A stretch of 64,000 bases of DNA. Source: Gammaproteobacteria bacterium. GTDB lineage: Bacteria; Pseudomonadota; Gammaproteobacteria; Ga0077536. Both the position numbers and the translations under genes were made by a program. Below the pieces are notes generated by a model, which saw nothing but the letters and a program-made list of their open reading frames with translations, was not told the DNA's origin and did no database searches. Location of the stretch: positions 89,259 through 153,258 of the forward strand of contig JACPPA010000038.1 of assembly GCA_016191285.1 (NCBI GenBank), read 5' to 3'. Below, piece after piece: positions 20,475-29,476 of this stretch; within the stretch, counting starts at the first letter, position 1; every line of letters starts with the position of its first letter.

Positions 20475-20503
20475 CAGATCTCATTGGGCTTCAATGAGAT
20501 CTG
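20475..20503 (+). repeat. Perfect 12-bp hairpin after rnpB
   Basis: CAGATCTCATTG (20475-20486) and its exact complement CAATGAGATCTG (20492-20503) enclose a 5-base loop. It lies 22 bases after the rnpB 3' end. It has no T-run after it on the plus strand, so it is not a standard terminator for rnpB. On either strand it would fold strongly. Confidence 0.6.
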
Positions 20504-20634
20504 ACATGAATAAACTTTGATATGTCGTTGAAAGTAACTAGATTGCTTTCACATGACTCCAGTGCCGAATCGTCCGTGTGGCAGTAAGTCTCTGTCTCGC
20601 AAGCAAGATTTCCACATTTTTACCCCGTTTTCCC

Positions 20635-20664
20635 TTGACAGCGTTTGAGGGCGCTTCGTATATT
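20635..20664 (+). promoter_or_regulatory. Sigma-70-type promoter of the dcw cluster
   Basis: A perfect TTGACA (20635-20640) and TATATT (20659-20664) are 18 bases apart. Transcription would begin near 20671 and run through mraZ. This corresponds to the Pmra position known upstream of mraZ in other bacteria. The mraZ leader would be about 110 bases and contains the MraZ boxes at its start. Confidence 0.7.
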
Positions 20665-20672
20665 GGCTGCGG

Positions 20673-20697
20673 TGGGGAAAAGTGGTGATTAGTGGCG
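20673..20697 (+). promoter_or_regulatory. Three MraZ-binding boxes
   Basis: TGGGG, TGGTG and TGGCG stand in direct repeat at 20673, 20683 and 20693 with exactly five bases between each. MraZ of E. coli binds TGGGN repeats spaced by five bases. These three boxes directly after the promoter fit auto-repression of the cluster by its first gene product. Confidence 0.75.
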
Positions 20698-20780
20698 GCT
20701 GATGGATCTTTTAGCCACCATTGTGCTCCACCTTGGAGGCCACGCTCATGTATCCGCGACCCTTGCAATAGGTCACAAGC

Positions 20781-21239
20781 GTGTTCAGAGGATTTTGCAC
20801 AGTCAGCATTGACGTCAAAGGCCGCATCGGGGTTCCGGCGCGGTATCGCGAACTCCTTGCCGCTGATGCATCGCCCACCTTGGTCGTGACGGTTAATCCA
20901 TGGGATCGTTGCTTGTGGCTCTACCCGTTGTCGCAATGGGAAACGATCGACGCCAAGCTCTTGGCCCTACCGGATGGTGATCAAGCGAGCCGGCGCGCCA
21001 AGCAAATCATCCGAGGGCAAGCAATCGATTGCGAATGCGATCGCCAAGGGCGGATTCTGATTCCCCCCGAATTACGTCGATTTGCGGCGATCGAGCAGCG
21101 CGCCGCGCTGCTCGGCCAGGGCAATAAACTCGAACTGTGGGACGCGACGACCTGGACACGCCAGCGCGATTCATGGTTACAGGCGCTCGAAGCCGGCGCT
21201 GCTCCCAACTCAACCGTGTTGGCGGCGTTGTCGTTGTGA
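20781..21239 (+). CDS. mraZ: MraZ, transcriptional regulator of the dcw cluster
   Basis: DNA-binding ring-forming protein that represses its own operon. The 152-residue product starts at a GTG (FRGFCTVSIDVKGR), matching the MFRG start of the family. It has two AbrB-like half-domains with the repeated DxxGR motif at 11-15 and 87-91. Length equals that of E. coli MraZ. Its likely operator is at 20673-20697. The stop overlaps rsmH (GTGA). A gap of 277 bases separates it from the rnpB hairpin and contains the promoter. Confidence 0.95.
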   Translation: MFRGFCTVSIDVKGRIGVPARYRELLAADASPTLVVTVNPWDRCLWLYPLSQWETIDAKLLALPDGDQASRRAKQIIRGQAIDCECDRQGRILIPPELRRFAAIEQRAALLGQGNKLELWDATTWTRQRDSWLQALEAGAAPNSTVLAALSL

Positions 21240-22150
21240 GCAGGCTGCTTGATAGCGAACATTCGCCTGTAATGTTGCGCCAGTGCATGGAGGCGCTTGG
21301 TATCAAGCCTGACGGATATTACGTTGATTGTACGTTTGGACGCGGTGGTCACAGCGCCGCGCTACTGGCGCGATTAGGCCCCACTGGACGGCTCTTCGCG
21401 TTCGATCGTGATCGCGATGCCATTTCGTCGCGACCTGACCTCGCGCGTGATCCGCGTGTCGAAATTCAGCACGGGCGATTTTCAGCCGTTGATTCCGCGC
21501 TCGAAGAGCGCGGTCTGGCGGGCAAGGTTCACGGAATATTGATGGACCTCGGTGTTTCATCGCCGCAACTCGATAACCCAGAGCGGGGTTTTAGCTTCCG
21601 TGGTAATGGACCGCTCGATATGCGCATGGATCAGTCCAGCGGGGCTACCGCGGCGGAATGGCTCGAGCGCGCGCCCGAAGCGGACATTCGGCAGTGCCTG
21701 TGGGATTTTGGCGAGGAGCGAATGGCTCGGCGAATTGCCGCGCGAATCTGCGCAACGCGCGTTGCGGCACCGCTGCGTACGACTCAGGAGCTCGCGGCCC
21801 TCATCAGCACAATCGTGCGGCGTGACCATCGAATTGATCCCGCGACTCGAACTTTTCAAGCGCTGCGGATCATGATTAACGACGAGTTAGGGGAATTGCG
21901 CAGAGCGCTCGCGCGGTTTCTGAAATTGCTGGCAGTTGGTGGTCGTATCGTTGTGCTTAGTTTCCATTCGCTAGAAGACCGAATCGTAAAGCGCTTTTTC
22001 CGCGATACCGCAAAAGCCAGCGCCGACGCGGAATCGGGGCCGCAGTTCGTGCTGGTATTTCGAAAACCCTCCGGACCCACGGATGAAGATATCGCGCTCA
22101 ATCCACGCGCGCGCAGCGCGCGCCTGCGCGCGTTGGAACGCACGACATGA
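21236..22150 (+). CDS. rsmH: RsmH, 16S rRNA N4-C1402 methyltransferase
   Basis: SAM-dependent methyltransferase (MraW) acting on C1402 of 16S rRNA. I start it at the GTG overlapping the mraZ stop, giving 304 residues, because EHSPVML at 8-14 is the true family N-terminus. The longer frame inside mraZ is not coding. The SAM motif DCTFGRGGHS is at 31-40, and LMDLGVSSPQLD and NPARAR-like NPRARSARLRALER mark the rest of the family. It overlaps ftsL by four bases. Confidence 0.95.
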   Translation: MSRLLDSEHSPVMLRQCMEALGIKPDGYYVDCTFGRGGHSAALLARLGPTGRLFAFDRDRDAISSRPDLARDPRVEIQHGRFSAVDSALEERGLAGKVHGILMDLGVSSPQLDNPERGFSFRGNGPLDMRMDQSSGATAAEWLERAPEADIRQCLWDFGEERMARRIAARICATRVAAPLRTTQELAALISTIVRRDHRIDPATRTFQALRIMINDELGELRRALARFLKLLAVGGRIVVLSFHSLEDRIVKRFFRDTAKASADAESGPQFVLVFRKPSGPTDEDIALNPRARSARLRALERTT

Positions 22151-22413
22151 AATATTGGATCACCTTAGCGGTGCTTGGAGGTGCAATTTTCGCAAGCGCC
22201 CTGCAAGTGGTTCTAACTCGATATCAAACTCGACAATTGTTCGTTGAACTTCAAGATTTAAAGAAACAAAAAGACGATCTTGATAATGAATGGAGTCAAC
22301 TTTTGCTTGAGCAAGGGACCTGGGGTACCCACGCGCGCGTGGAAGAAATCGCGCGCGGCAAGCTTGATATGACGATTCCTGAACCTACCGAAATTCGACG
22401 CACTCGTTCGTGA
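22147..22413 (+). CDS. ftsL: FtsL, divisome bitopic protein
   Basis: Small division protein that forms the FtsQLB complex and activates FtsWI. It has 88 residues with a short cytoplasmic start, one membrane helix at about 5-21 and a periplasmic coiled coil at about 25-60 (TRQLFVELQDLKKQKDDLDNE region). It is shorter than E. coli FtsL (121), mainly because of a short cytoplasmic part. Identity rests on this form and on its place between rsmH and ftsI. Both ends overlap their neighbours by four bases. Confidence 0.92.
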   Translation: MKYWITLAVLGGAIFASALQVVLTRYQTRQLFVELQDLKKQKDDLDNEWSQLLLEQGTWGTHARVEEIARGKLDMTIPEPTEIRRTRS

Positions 22414-24140
22414 GAATCGCCACCTCAAATCCCAGTTTAAGGCGACGACTGGTGATGGTTGCCTTCACCGCCATGGCGTTCGTTTTAGCATGGCGCGCGA
22501 TCGATTTGCAGCTATCCGATCGAGAATTCTTACAAGAGCATGGAGATGCCCGCTATTTACGCACGGTCGAGACCGCTGCTCATCGTGGAATGATCACCGA
22601 TCGCAATGGCGAACCATTAGCGATTAGCACGCCGGTTAGTTCAGTGTGGGCCAAGCCCGCCGAATTGCTCGGGCAGCGTCACCGCTGGCCGACGTTAGCG
22701 AAAATTCTAGATATGTCGCAAGCCCATCTCGAAACCGTGCTTACGTCACGTCGCCGCCGTGAATTTATTTACCTTAAACGGCAAGTCAGCCCGGATGTGG
22801 CGGAAGCAGTCGAACGTGCCGCGATCCCGGGTGTGGAGCTTGGCGCGGAATATCGCCGTTATTATCCGTCGGTCGAAATGGCGTCGCATTTGGTCGGCTT
22901 TACGAATGTCGATGATCGTGGCCAGGAAGGCGTTGAGCTCGCCTTTGATTCGACTCTGCGTGGAGCGCCCGGACTCAATCGTGTGATCAAGGATCGGCTG
23001 GGCCGAATCGTTGAGCATGTGGAGCGAATTCGCGCAGTACAACCGGGCCGGGACCTCGCCCTCAGTGTCGATCGGCGCATTCAATACATCGCCTATCGCG
23101 AACTAAAACGCGCCGTCCAAACGAATAAGGCCGGAGCGGGGTTGATGGTGATTTTGGATGTCGGCACCGGCGAGGTTTTGGCCCTCGTTAATCAGCCTTC
23201 GTACAATCCCAATAATCGCGGCGATCTGAAAGGCGAGTTTTTTCGCAATCGCGCGGTTACGGATCTGTTCGAGCCCGGATCGACGATTAAGCCGTTCACG
23301 ATCATTGCCGCTCTGGAATCGGGGCTTTATACGCCAACCACACCGATCGATACGGCGCCTGGAACGTTTCAAGTGGGGCATCATTTGGTCCGCGATGTGC
23401 ACAACTACGGCGCGCTCGACGTGACCGGTGTGATCGAAAAATCGAGCAACGTCGGCGCGACAAAAATTGCGTTATCGATCGACGCTGAGCAATTGTGGAG
23501 TGTGTTTAATCAAGTTGGATTTGGCCATCCCACTGAAATTGAGATGCCCGGCGAACCACTCGGTCATCTGCCCGACTTTCATGGTTGGCGCGAAATCGAA
23601 CAGGCAACGTTGTCGTTTGGTTATGGAGTTTCAGTGACCGCACTACAACTCGCGCGTTCGTATTCGGTGATTGCGAGCGGCGGCATGCTGCGACCCTTAA
23701 GCATCTTGCGTCAGACGCAGGCTCCCGCGGGCGTACGCGTAATAGCGGAACCAACGGCGCGCGCTGTGAATGCGATGCTTGAACGCGTCGTGCAGTATGG
23801 AACGGGTAAGGAAGCGGCGGTTTACGGTTATCGCGTGGCAGGGAAGACCGGCACGGTGCATAAAAGCACCGATACGGGTTATGCCGCGGACGATTACCTT
23901 TCGCTGTTCGCCGGATATTTTCCGGCGTCTGCGCCGCGGTTGGTGGCCGTGGTGATGATCGATCGTCCGAAAGGTCACGAATACTACGGTGGCCTCGTCG
24001 CCGCACCGGTTTTTGCACGCGTCATGCGCGACGCCGCGCGAATTCTGAATATTCCCTCGGATGCGTTGCCAGAAGAGGATGAGCGCTTAAAGGTCGCGCT
24101 GAAACCGGACGCTGGTCCGGGCCCGGCAGTACTGCACTGA
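22410..24140 (+). CDS. ftsI: FtsI/PBP3, septal peptidoglycan transpeptidase
   Basis: Class B penicillin-binding protein that cross-links septal peptidoglycan together with FtsW. The 576-residue protein starts at a GTG overlapping the ftsL stop. It has one membrane helix at about 13-30, then the pedestal domain with GMITDRNGEPLAIS at about 60-73. The catalytic motifs are STIK with Ser291, SSN at 345-347 and KTGT at 479-482. All active-site residues for beta-lactam binding are in place. The stop shares its last base with the murE ATG. Confidence 0.97.
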   Translation: MRIATSNPSLRRRLVMVAFTAMAFVLAWRAIDLQLSDREFLQEHGDARYLRTVETAAHRGMITDRNGEPLAISTPVSSVWAKPAELLGQRHRWPTLAKILDMSQAHLETVLTSRRRREFIYLKRQVSPDVAEAVERAAIPGVELGAEYRRYYPSVEMASHLVGFTNVDDRGQEGVELAFDSTLRGAPGLNRVIKDRLGRIVEHVERIRAVQPGRDLALSVDRRIQYIAYRELKRAVQTNKAGAGLMVILDVGTGEVLALVNQPSYNPNNRGDLKGEFFRNRAVTDLFEPGSTIKPFTIIAALESGLYTPTTPIDTAPGTFQVGHHLVRDVHNYGALDVTGVIEKSSNVGATKIALSIDAEQLWSVFNQVGFGHPTEIEMPGEPLGHLPDFHGWREIEQATLSFGYGVSVTALQLARSYSVIASGGMLRPLSILRQTQAPAGVRVIAEPTARAVNAMLERVVQYGTGKEAAVYGYRVAGKTGTVHKSTDTGYAADDYLSLFAGYFPASAPRLVAVVMIDRPKGHEYYGGLVAAPVFARVMRDAARILNIPSDALPEEDERLKVALKPDAGPGPAVLH

Positions 24141-25654
24141 TGTTAGCGTCGCCGCACCAGCTCTCAACCAATATGCGACTGTCCGCTCTGCTTGAAGGCT
24201 GGGCGGCTATTACCGATCGCGACGAACGAGTGATCTCGGGGATCACCTTGGATAGTCGTCGCGTGTTGCCGGGCAATTGTTTCTTCGCGTTGGGGAGTGC
24301 TGCGACGCGACCCGCGCAGCACATTGTCGAAGCGGTTGCGCTCGGCGCTGCCGCCGTGGTGATGGATGATGCATCCAATCTTGACGCCGAGGTCTCGATA
24401 CCAATCGTGCGAATTCCGGAACTCAAGGGCAAGGTGGGGCCGATCGCTGCTGGCTATTTTGGGCAGCCGAGCGAATCGCTGGCCGTGATGGCGGTGACCG
24501 GCACTAACGGCAAAACCACCGTCGCGCACAGTTGCGCCCAAGCGTTATCGCGATGTGGCCGCCACTGCGGCTATCTCGGCACGCTGGGTGCTGGGCCGTT
24601 AGGAGCACTCGCGCCAACGGGAATGACGACTCCGGATCCTATTACGCTACAGCGGACACTGGCCACGATGTTGGCGCACGGCTGTGACAGTGTGGCCATG
24701 GAAGCGTCGTCGCATGCGCTCGCCCAGTGCCGATTAGCAGGCATGCAGGTCGACGTCGGAGTCTTTACAGGGCTGGGTCATGATCACTTGGATTATCATC
24801 GCAACCTGGCTGCGTATGCCGATGTCAAGCGTAAATTATTCGAGTTACCGGGATTGGCGCATGCGATTTTGAATGCTGATGATCCGCAGTCCAGCAATTA
24901 CTTGAAAACCTTTTCACCGCAGCTTGAAGTGTGGCAATACAGTTTAAGGACCGCGCGAGAACTAAATGCGACGACCCAATATCTGGCGGTCCGCCAGGCG
25001 CAGTATCGCGCGGATGGGACCACGCTGGACGTTGAATCGAGTGCCGGGAATTTTGTCCTCACGACTAGATTGGTGGGCGATTTCAATGCTCAGAACTTGC
25101 TCGCGATTTTGGGCATTCTTCTCGCGTTTGAAATCCCATTGGCCGCTGCTTGCGTCGCAGTTGAGTCGGTGGTGCCGGTTTGTGGACGCCTGGAAGTTTT
25201 CGGCGGTTGCGCGGGGCAGCCTCTGGTTTATGTCGACTACGCGCACTCGCCAGATAGTTTGGAGCGAGTATTGCGTCTGCTTCGAAGTTTTAATCCGATG
25301 CAGCTAATTTGCGTTTTCGGTTGTGGTGGAGAACGTGATCGCAGTAAGCGCCCGCTGATGGGTGCAGTGGCTGCGCGTTATGCCGACCAGGTAATTATTA
25401 CTGCCGATAATCCGCGGGGTGAAGATCAAACAATGATCGCGGCGCAAATTCTGAAAGGCATCGCTGACTCCGATAAAGTTTCGGTCGTTGCTGACCGCAC
25501 TTCGGCAATTGCACAAGCACTCGCAATTGCCACGGCACAAGATATCGTCTTGATCGCCGGTAAAGGCCACGAAACTTTTCAGGAAATTGGTGGGATCCGA
25601 TTTCCGCTCAGCGATCAAGCGATCGTTTCGCGCTTGCTCACGGCGCTTGCATGA
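24140..25654 (+). CDS. murE: MurE, UDP-MurNAc-tripeptide synthetase
   Basis: Adds the third stem-peptide residue to UDP-MurNAc-L-Ala-D-Glu using ATP. The 504-residue Mur ligase has the P-loop GTNGKTT at 121-127. The DNPR motif that selects meso-diaminopimelate begins at residue 423, so a Gram-negative type stem peptide is predicted. The ATG is formed with the last base of the ftsI stop (TGATG). A second Met at residue 12 is an alternative start. The end overlaps murF by four bases. Confidence 0.96.
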   Translation: MLASPHQLSTNMRLSALLEGWAAITDRDERVISGITLDSRRVLPGNCFFALGSAATRPAQHIVEAVALGAAAVVMDDASNLDAEVSIPIVRIPELKGKVGPIAAGYFGQPSESLAVMAVTGTNGKTTVAHSCAQALSRCGRHCGYLGTLGAGPLGALAPTGMTTPDPITLQRTLATMLAHGCDSVAMEASSHALAQCRLAGMQVDVGVFTGLGHDHLDYHRNLAAYADVKRKLFELPGLAHAILNADDPQSSNYLKTFSPQLEVWQYSLRTARELNATTQYLAVRQAQYRADGTTLDVESSAGNFVLTTRLVGDFNAQNLLAILGILLAFEIPLAAACVAVESVVPVCGRLEVFGGCAGQPLVYVDYAHSPDSLERVLRLLRSFNPMQLICVFGCGGERDRSKRPLMGAVAARYADQVIITADNPRGEDQTMIAAQILKGIADSDKVSVVADRTSAIAQALAIATAQDIVLIAGKGHETFQEIGGIRFPLSDQAIVSRLLTALA

Positions 25655-27021
25655 TCAGCCAATCAATGCGTGACGCGGCGCTTGCGATCGGTGGGGTTTT
25701 CAGCGGGATCGACCTCCGTTTCCACGGCGTGAGTACGGATAGTCGTACGCTTAACCCGAATGAATTATTTGTGGCGTTGAAAGGTGAACGTTTCGATGGT
25801 CACGATTCAATCGCTAGCGCGCACGCGCGAGGCGCCGCCGGTGCGGTGGTGGGTAATGGCCGCGTCTCGAAGGCGCGGTTACCGCAGATCGAAGTAGCGG
25901 ATACGCGGCGTGCGTTGGGGGAATTGGCGCGCGCGTGGCGTCAGCGATTTGAATTGCCCGTCATCGGCATCACTGGTAGCAGTGGCAAGACCAGCACCAA
26001 GGAAATGCTGGCCGAAATCCTGCGTCAGGCGGGACCGGTGCTCGCTACCGTCGGCAACCTTAATAATGATATTGGCGTACCGCAGACCCTGTTTCAATTG
26101 AATGCCGAGCATCGTTACGCGGTCATTGAAATGGGCGCGAATCGCCTGCACGACATCGCTGAATTAGCCACGATTGCCACCCCAAGCGTCGCGGTGGTCA
26201 CGATGTGTGGCCCGGCGCATTTGGCGGGGTTTGGTTCAATTGAAAATGTCGCACGCGCCAAGGGCGAGATTTATCGCGGGTTGGGAACCATGGGCACTGC
26301 GGTCATCAATGCCGATGATAAGTTCGCAGCGCTGTGGCGCGAGATGGCGGCTAACGCCTCAACGTATTCATTCGGCATCGAAAACGTGGCCGATGTCAGC
26401 GCCTCCGCCATTAACTTGGGTGGTCCGGGTGAGGGATCGGTCTTTAACCTGGATACGCCGCTCGGTAGCGCGTCTCTACATCTGCCGTTCGATGGTTTAC
26501 ATAACGTTTACAACGCGCTCGCAGCCGCGACAGCTGCTTATGCCAGCGGTGCGACGCTCCATCAGATCAAGGTTGGCCTGGAAAAAGCGAGCCGAGTTCA
26601 CGGCCGCCTCAATGTGCGACGTGGCACCCGCGGCGCCGCGATCATTGATGATAGTTATAACGCCAATCCTGCCTCCCTGAATGCGGCCCTCGCAGTCTTA
26701 GCTCGTAGCACGGGTCGACGTTGGCTATTGCTCGGTGACATGGGCGAGCTCGGTAGCGCGGAAGTTGATGAACACCGCGCCGCGGGGTTGGCCGCGCGAC
26801 GGCTGGGAGTTGAGCGTTTATTTGCGCTTGGCCCCTTAAGTCAGGAAGCGGTCGCCACGTTCGGCGTTGGCGCCCGCCATTTTGCGCAAGCTAGCGAGCT
26901 AGTCGAGGCACTGCGCCACGAGCTTGCCGCCGACGTGACCTTACTGGTCAAGGGCTCGCGCGTGATGCAACTCGACCAGCTCGTCGAAGCGCTCATCGAA
27001 GAAGGGGTTGCCGAATGTTAA
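25651..27021 (+). CDS. murF: MurF, UDP-MurNAc-pentapeptide synthetase
   Basis: Adds D-Ala-D-Ala to the tripeptide precursor, completing the pentapeptide. The 456-residue Mur ligase has the P-loop GSSGKTSTK at 109-117. [21 protein letters not shown] and [11 protein letters not shown] are further family blocks. Length matches E. coli MurF (452). It overlaps murE by four bases (ATGA) and its TAA overlaps the first codons of mraY. The dipeptide is made by Ddl, encoded later in the same cluster. Confidence 0.96.
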   Translation: MISQSMRDAALAIGGVFSGIDLRFHGVSTDSRTLNPNELFVALKGERFDGHDSIASAHARGAAGAVVGNGRVSKARLPQIEVADTRRALGELARAWRQRFELPVIGITGSSGKTSTKEMLAEILRQAGPVLATVGNLNNDIGVPQTLFQLNAEHRYAVIEMGANRLHDIAELATIATPSVAVVTMCGPAHLAGFGSIENVARAKGEIYRGLGTMGTAVINADDKFAALWREMAANASTYSFGIENVADVSASAINLGGPGEGSVFNLDTPLGSASLHLPFDGLHNVYNALAAATAAYASGATLHQIKVGLEKASRVHGRLNVRRGTRGAAIIDDSYNANPASLNAALAVLARSTGRRWLLLGDMGELGSAEVDEHRAAGLAARRLGVERLFALGPLSQEAVATFGVGARHFAQASELVEALRHELAADVTLLVKGSRVMQLDQLVEALIEEGVAEC

Positions 27022-28097
27022 TGGAGCTTGCCGAGTACCTGAAGCAATACTACTCTGGCTTCAACGTTTTCCAATACCTTACGTTACGTACTATTCTCGG
27101 GATCATCACCGCGCTCGTACTGTCCCTGCTCATGGGGCCGTATATCATCAAGCGGCTCAGCGTGGCGCAGATTGGGCAGCGGATCCGCGATGACGGTCCG
27201 CAATCGCACTTATCCAAAGCCGGGACGCCAACCATGGGCGGTGCGTTAATCCTAACGGCGATCGCGCTTAGCACCGTACTGTGGGGGAATCTGAATAATC
27301 GCTTTCTATGGATTGCGTTGGCTACGACGCTGCTGTTCGGCGCGATTGGGTGGGCCGACGACTATTTGAAAATTTCGCACAAAAACACCAGGGGCCTATC
27401 TGCGGTCAAGAAATATTCATGGCAATCCGCGGTGGCGGCGGCGGCCGCTGTGTTTTTATATATGAACGCCCAATCGCCGAGCGAAACGCAATTAATTGTT
27501 CCATTCTTCAAACACGTGATTCTCAATCTTGGATTGGGTTATATCGTACTCACGTATTTCGTGATCGTCGGCACCAGCAATGCGGTGAATTTAACCGATG
27601 GTCTGGATGGTCTCGCGATCATGCCGACGGTGCTGATCGCGAGCGCGCTGATTGTGTTCGCGTACGTCACCGGGAACATTAAATTCTCGCATTATTTGTC
27701 CTTGCCCTATATCGCAGGGGTCGGCGAGCTCTGCGTGTTCTGCGGTTCGATTGTCGGCGCCGGGCTTGGATTTCTCTGGTTCAATACCTATCCGGCGCAA
27801 GTGTTCATGGGTGACGTTGGTGCGCTCGCGCTTGGCGCCGCGTTAGGCGTGGTGGCGGTGGTGGTGCGCCAGGAACTTGTATTGTTGATCATGGGCGGCG
27901 TGTTTGTTTTGGAGACCGTATCGGTCATTCTCCAAGTCGCCTCCTTTAAGTTGACCGGCAAACGCATATTCCGGATGGCGCCGATTCATCATCATTTTGA
28001 ATTGAAGGGGTGGCCGGAGCCACGTGTGATCGTGCGTTTCTGGATCATCTCCGTGGTGTTGGTCTTGATCGGTCTAGCGACGTTGAAGATTCGCTAG
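27015..28097 (+). CDS. mraY: MraY, phospho-MurNAc-pentapeptide transferase
   Basis: Membrane enzyme that makes lipid I by moving phospho-MurNAc-pentapeptide onto undecaprenyl phosphate. It has 360 residues, the same as E. coli MraY, and about ten membrane helices. The N-terminus [19 protein letters not shown] matches the family and favours the ATG at 27015 over the one at 27021. The catalytic DDYLK block is near residue 116, and [13 protein letters not shown] and the [13 protein letters not shown] loop near the C-terminus are present. The TAG stop overlaps the murD GTG. Confidence 0.97.
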   Translation: MLMELAEYLKQYYSGFNVFQYLTLRTILGIITALVLSLLMGPYIIKRLSVAQIGQRIRDDGPQSHLSKAGTPTMGGALILTAIALSTVLWGNLNNRFLWIALATTLLFGAIGWADDYLKISHKNTRGLSAVKKYSWQSAVAAAAAVFLYMNAQSPSETQLIVPFFKHVILNLGLGYIVLTYFVIVGTSNAVNLTDGLDGLAIMPTVLIASALIVFAYVTGNIKFSHYLSLPYIAGVGELCVFCGSIVGAGLGFLWFNTYPAQVFMGDVGALALGAALGVVAVVVRQELVLLIMGGVFVLETVSVILQVASFKLTGKRIFRMAPIHHHFELKGWPEPRVIVRFWIISVVLVLIGLATLKIR

Positions 28098-29476
28098 TGG
28101 GCGCCCCGTTGCATCAGCCAACCGTCAAGAGTCAACGCGCACCGTTCTGGATGATTTTCGGTCTCGGTGCGACGGGTTTGTCTTGCGCGCGCTTTTTGAC
28201 TCAGCGCGGGATTGCGACGAAGGTTTTCGACACCCGCGCCGCGCCGCCGAATTTGGCGACACTACGACAAGATCTGCCTGAGATCATCGTTAGCACCTTC
28301 GATGAGGCTGCGAGTCAAGTTGCCGCGGCCGATACCCTGGTGTTAAGCCCCGGGGTTGCGCTTGATCATCCGCTGGTGGAATTAGCGCGGCGTGCGGGAG
28401 TCGCCATCGTGGGTGACATCGAACTCTTCGCGCGCCACGCCACGGCGCCCTACGTCGCGATTACGGGCTCGAATGGAAAGAGTACGGTCACGACATTGGT
28501 CGCGGCGATAATCGCGGCGGCCGGTCATGCGGTCAAAGCGGGCGCGAATCTTGGGACGCCGGCGCTAGAATTACTCGCTAGCCCGACGCCAGATTACTTT
28601 GCGCTCGAGCTCTCGAGCTTTCAGCTCGAGTTGACCGAAAATCTCGCACCTGAAGTGGCTTGCGTCTTGAATATCGCGGCGGATCATTTGGATCGGCATC
28701 ACACACTCGACGCCTATGTGGCAGCCAAAGCACGAATTTTGCGCAATGCGAAATGCGTGATCGCAAACGCCGACGATCCGCTTGTAAGACAAATGATACG
28801 GAGTGCCGCGTGTACGTCGGTGCGCTGGGTGTCGCTGCGGACTCTCGCCGCCGAGCACTATTCGATTATCGAACGCAATGGCGAGCGCTGGTTGGGTGTG
28901 GGTGACGAAATGATACTGCGCACCGCGGCGTTGCAGATTAACGGCTCGCATAATGAATTTAATGCACTGGCGGCAGTGGCCATCACTGATCAATTAAACA
29001 TTCCGCGTACGGCACAAATCGTGGCGCTAACTGCGTTTGGTGGACTTGAACATCGCTGTCGATTGGTCGGCGAGCACGACGGAATAAGTTGGTTCAATGA
29101 TTCAAAAGGCACCAACATCGGCGCCGCGAGCGCCGCGATTGCCGGCATCTTCGATCGACGACGGGGGGTCTTAATCGCGGGTGGCCAGGGCAAGGGCGCC
29201 GATTTTCGCGAGTTGCGGTCCGCACTCATCGAGCACATCCATACGGCGATTCTCATTGGCGAGGACGCGCCTAAAATCGCCGCGGCGATCGATGATCTCG
29301 TAACGGTGAAACTCGCGGCGGATATGCGCCAAGCGGTGGAGAGCGCCGCGCACGCGGCGCGCGCGGGCGAAGCAGTATTATTGTCGCCCGCGTGCGCGAG
29401 CTTCGACATGTTCAGAAACTATGAAGCACGTGGGCGCGCGTTCGAAGCAGCAGTACGCGAGCTGTTAAGAACATGA
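28097..29476 (+). CDS. murD: MurD, UDP-MurNAc-L-alanine:D-glutamate ligase
   Basis: Adds D-glutamate to UDP-MurNAc-L-Ala. I start it at the GTG sharing a base with the mraY stop (TAGTG), giving 459 residues. The longer frame into mraY is not coding. The N-terminal Rossmann-like FGLGATGLSCARFL is at 21-34 and the P-loop GSNGKST at 124-130. WFNDSKGTN near residue 333 is the family's central block. The stop overlaps ftsW by four bases. Confidence 0.96.
   Translation: MGAPLHQPTVKSQRAPFWMIFGLGATGLSCARFLTQRGIATKVFDTRAAPPNLATLRQDLPEIIVSTFDEAASQVAAADTLVLSPGVALDHPLVELARRAGVAIVGDIELFARHATAPYVAITGSNGKSTVTTLVAAIIAAAGHAVKAGANLGTPALELLASPTPDYFALELSSFQLELTENLAPEVACVLNIAADHLDRHHTLDAYVAAKARILRNAKCVIANADDPLVRQMIRSAACTSVRWVSLRTLAAEHYSIIERNGERWLGVGDEMILRTAALQINGSHNEFNALAAVAITDQLNIPRTAQIVALTAFGGLEHRCRLVGEHDGISWFNDSKGTNIGAASAAIAGIFDRRRGVLIAGGQGKGADFRELRSALIEHIHTAILIGEDAPKIAAAIDDLVTVKLAADMRQAVESAAHAARAGEAVLLSPACASFDMFRNYEARGRAFEAAVRELLRT

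Noticed and set aside
23506..24018. Open frame of 170 codons on the minus strand inside ftsI
   Set aside because: ftsI is intact with all its motifs; the opposite frame has no recognisable protein features and is a codon-bias shadow.
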